From CAZIDL01 sp964537825 (GTDB lineage Bacteria > Bacteroidota > Bacteroidia > Flavobacteriales_D > CAYVSK01): DNA of 30,653 nucleotides. This document shows, one piece after another, positions 29,658-30,653 of the stretch (positions are counted from its first letter, which is position 1; every line of letters starts with the position of its first letter). The position numbers were made by a program, and so were the translations under genes. The stretch spans positions 1-30,653 of the forward strand of contig CAZIDL010000027.1 in the NCBI GenBank assembly GCA_964537825.1, in the 5' to 3' direction. Under the pieces are notes generated by a model. The model did no database searches. It was not told the origin of the DNA and was given only the letters and a program-made list of their open reading frames with translations.

Positions 29658-29665
29658 TATTTTTG
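29658..29665 (+). promoter_or_regulatory. Candidate -7 promoter element for pdhB
   Basis: TATTTTTG is an exact TAnnTTTG match, 27 bases before the pdhB ATG at 29693. No clear -33 element is seen at the usual spacing. Confidence 0.6.
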
Positions 29666-29692
29666 TCGTTCTCTACTCTTCAATCGAGAGCC

Positions 29693-30653
29693 ATGCGAGA
29701 AGTCCAATTCAGAGAGGCGGTACGGGAAGCTATGAGCGAGGAGATGCGCAGCGATGGTAGCATCTTCATGCTCGGCGAAGAGATCGCTGAGTACGATGGC
29801 GCTTACAAAGTGACCGCCGGGATGTCCCAAGAATTCGGGACGGAAAGGGTTGTCGACACCCCCATCTCCGAGCTTGGTTTCTCCGGCATCGGGGTAGGTG
29901 CTGCTATGAACGGAATGCGGCCCATCGTGGAGTTCATGACCTGGAATTTCGCCATTCTGGCCATGGACCAGATCATCAACAACGCCGCTAAGATACGCTA
30001 CATGTCCGGAGGCCAGTTCGACATTCCGATCACCTTCCGGGGACCGAACGCTCAGGCCGGGCAACTAGGAGCCACCCACTCCCAAGCCTTCGAGAGCATC
30101 TATTCCCACATCCCAGGGCTCAAAGTGGTATGCCCGGCCGATCCCTACGATGCGAAGGGGTTGCTCAAATCCTCGATCCGGGACGACGACCCGATCGTCT
30201 TCCTCGAATCGGAAAGGATGTACGGCGATAAAGGGGAGATCCCTGACGGGGAATACACCCTTCCGATCGGTCAAGCGGAGATCAAACGGGAAGGGAGCGA
30301 TATCACCCTGATCAGCTGGGGCAAGATCCTAAAAGAGGTCTTTAAGACCGCCGACGAACTGGCCAAGGACGGGATCCAAGCAGAAGTGATCGATCTCCGT
30401 ACCATCCGACCGCTGGACTATCCCACGCTCGTGGATTCCGTCAAGAAAACGAACCGGGCGGTAGTGATCGAAGAGAGCTGGCCCCAGGCATCCGTTGCCT
30501 CCGAGATCGGCTTCAAACTGCAATTCGAAGGCTTCGACCATCTCGATGCCCCCGTGGCTCGTGTCACCCAAGCTGACACCCCCTTTCCTTTCGCCCATAA
30601 CCTCATCGAGCAGAGCGTTCCGAACGTGGAACGCATCATGAAGGCCTGCAAGG
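29693..30653 (+). CDS. pdhB: Pyruvate dehydrogenase E1 component beta subunit (3' end beyond window)
   Basis: Thiamine-diphosphate E1 beta subunit, which with E1 alpha decarboxylates pyruvate and acetylates E2. The 320 codons in view start MREVQFREAVREAMSEEM and run to the edge of the window; the protein is probably complete within a few more codons, since the homologue length is about 325. The motifs include FMLGEEIAEYDGAYKVT, DTPISELGFSGIGVGAAM, EFMTWNFAILAMDQIINNAAK, FRGPNAQAGQLGATHSQ, and the C-terminal transketolase domain with VIDLRTIRPLDYPTLV and VVIEESWPQASVASEI. The YDGAYKV form matches pyruvate dehydrogenase; a branched-chain 2-oxoacid dehydrogenase is less likely. The E1 alpha and E2 genes are not in view. 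Confidence 0.93.
   Translation, partial: MREVQFREAVREAMSEEMRSDGSIFMLGEEIAEYDGAYKVTAGMSQEFGTERVVDTPISELGFSGIGVGAAMNGMRPIVEFMTWNFAILAMDQIINNAAKIRYMSGGQFDIPITFRGPNAQAGQLGATHSQAFESIYSHIPGLKVVCPADPYDAKGLLKSSIRDDDPIVFLESERMYGDKGEIPDGEYTLPIGQAEIKREGSDITLISWGKILKEVFKTADELAKDGIQAEVIDLRTIRPLDYPTLVDSVKKTNRAVVIEESWPQASVASEIGFKLQFEGFDHLDAPVARVTQADTPFPFAHNLIEQSVPNVERIMKACK

Noticed and set aside
1..30653. Mobile element, prophage, CRISPR array, toxin-antitoxin or defence system
   Set aside because: No transposase, integrase, terminal repeats, evenly spaced repeats or defence genes were recognised; gene content is housekeeping with flavobacterial-type order.

Overview
The window looks like a stretch of core chromosome from a Bacteroidota bacterium, probably of the order Flavobacteriales and unusually GC-rich for that order. 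The evidence is a type IX secretion (T9SS) C-terminal sorting domain, Bacteroidota-specific families (DUF5683, DUF3276/PUR-like, WbqC-like, a long-form NusB, DUF1573, a DUF5684-fused signal peptidase) and many matches to the Bacteroidota -7 promoter element TAnnTTTG. The genus cannot be named from this sequence alone. No rRNA, tRNA, insertion sequence, prophage or CRISPR array was seen.

Layout. (1) 23-5725, plus strand: pabB and tilS with an ATGA overlap, a small conserved-looking unknown gene, then dsbD with its own promoter. (2) 5858-6493: a small outer-membrane beta-barrel gene with its own promoter. A hairpin terminator with A/T tracts on both sides separates it from the convergent minus-strand block. 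(3) 6631-11409, minus: an acyl-CoA carboxylase beta subunit, a perfect 38-bp palindrome, yjbQ, and a T9SS-exported beta-propeller protein. (4) 11468-18442, minus: parA-parB-DUF5683, then dapB (own promoter)-lepB1-lepB2-wbqC-like-outer-membrane gene, very tightly packed. (5) 18583-19627: a flavin reductase facing a DUF3276 gene, with a strong palindromic terminator between them. (6) 19746-25192: an ABC exporter (minus) divergent from nusB-DUF1573-yajC-ybbR-coaE (plus). (7) 25413-29513, minus: etfB-etfA-DUF151 nuclease-nupC. (8) 29693 to the window end: pdhB, divergent from etfB and cut off by the window edge.

How the genes work together. Most are housekeeping: folate synthesis (pabB), tRNA decoding (tilS), envelope redox and protein export (dsbD, lepB, yajC, the T9SS cargo), chromosome segregation (parAB), lysine and peptidoglycan precursors (dapB), CoA synthesis (coaE), rRNA antitermination (nusB), and electron transfer and acetyl-CoA production (etfAB, pdhB). 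Four-base stop/start overlaps are common (pabB-tilS, parA-parB, wbqC-outer-membrane gene, ybbR-coaE), which suggests translational coupling.

I did not find a convincing new multi-gene system. The most notable oddities are a second signal peptidase whose catalytic lysine position is arginine, a perfect 38-bp palindrome, a nucleoside transporter with a secreted N-terminal domain and a changed substrate motif, a yajC/ybbR junction in one reading frame with an intervening hairpin and no ATG, and marked over-representation of GATC.
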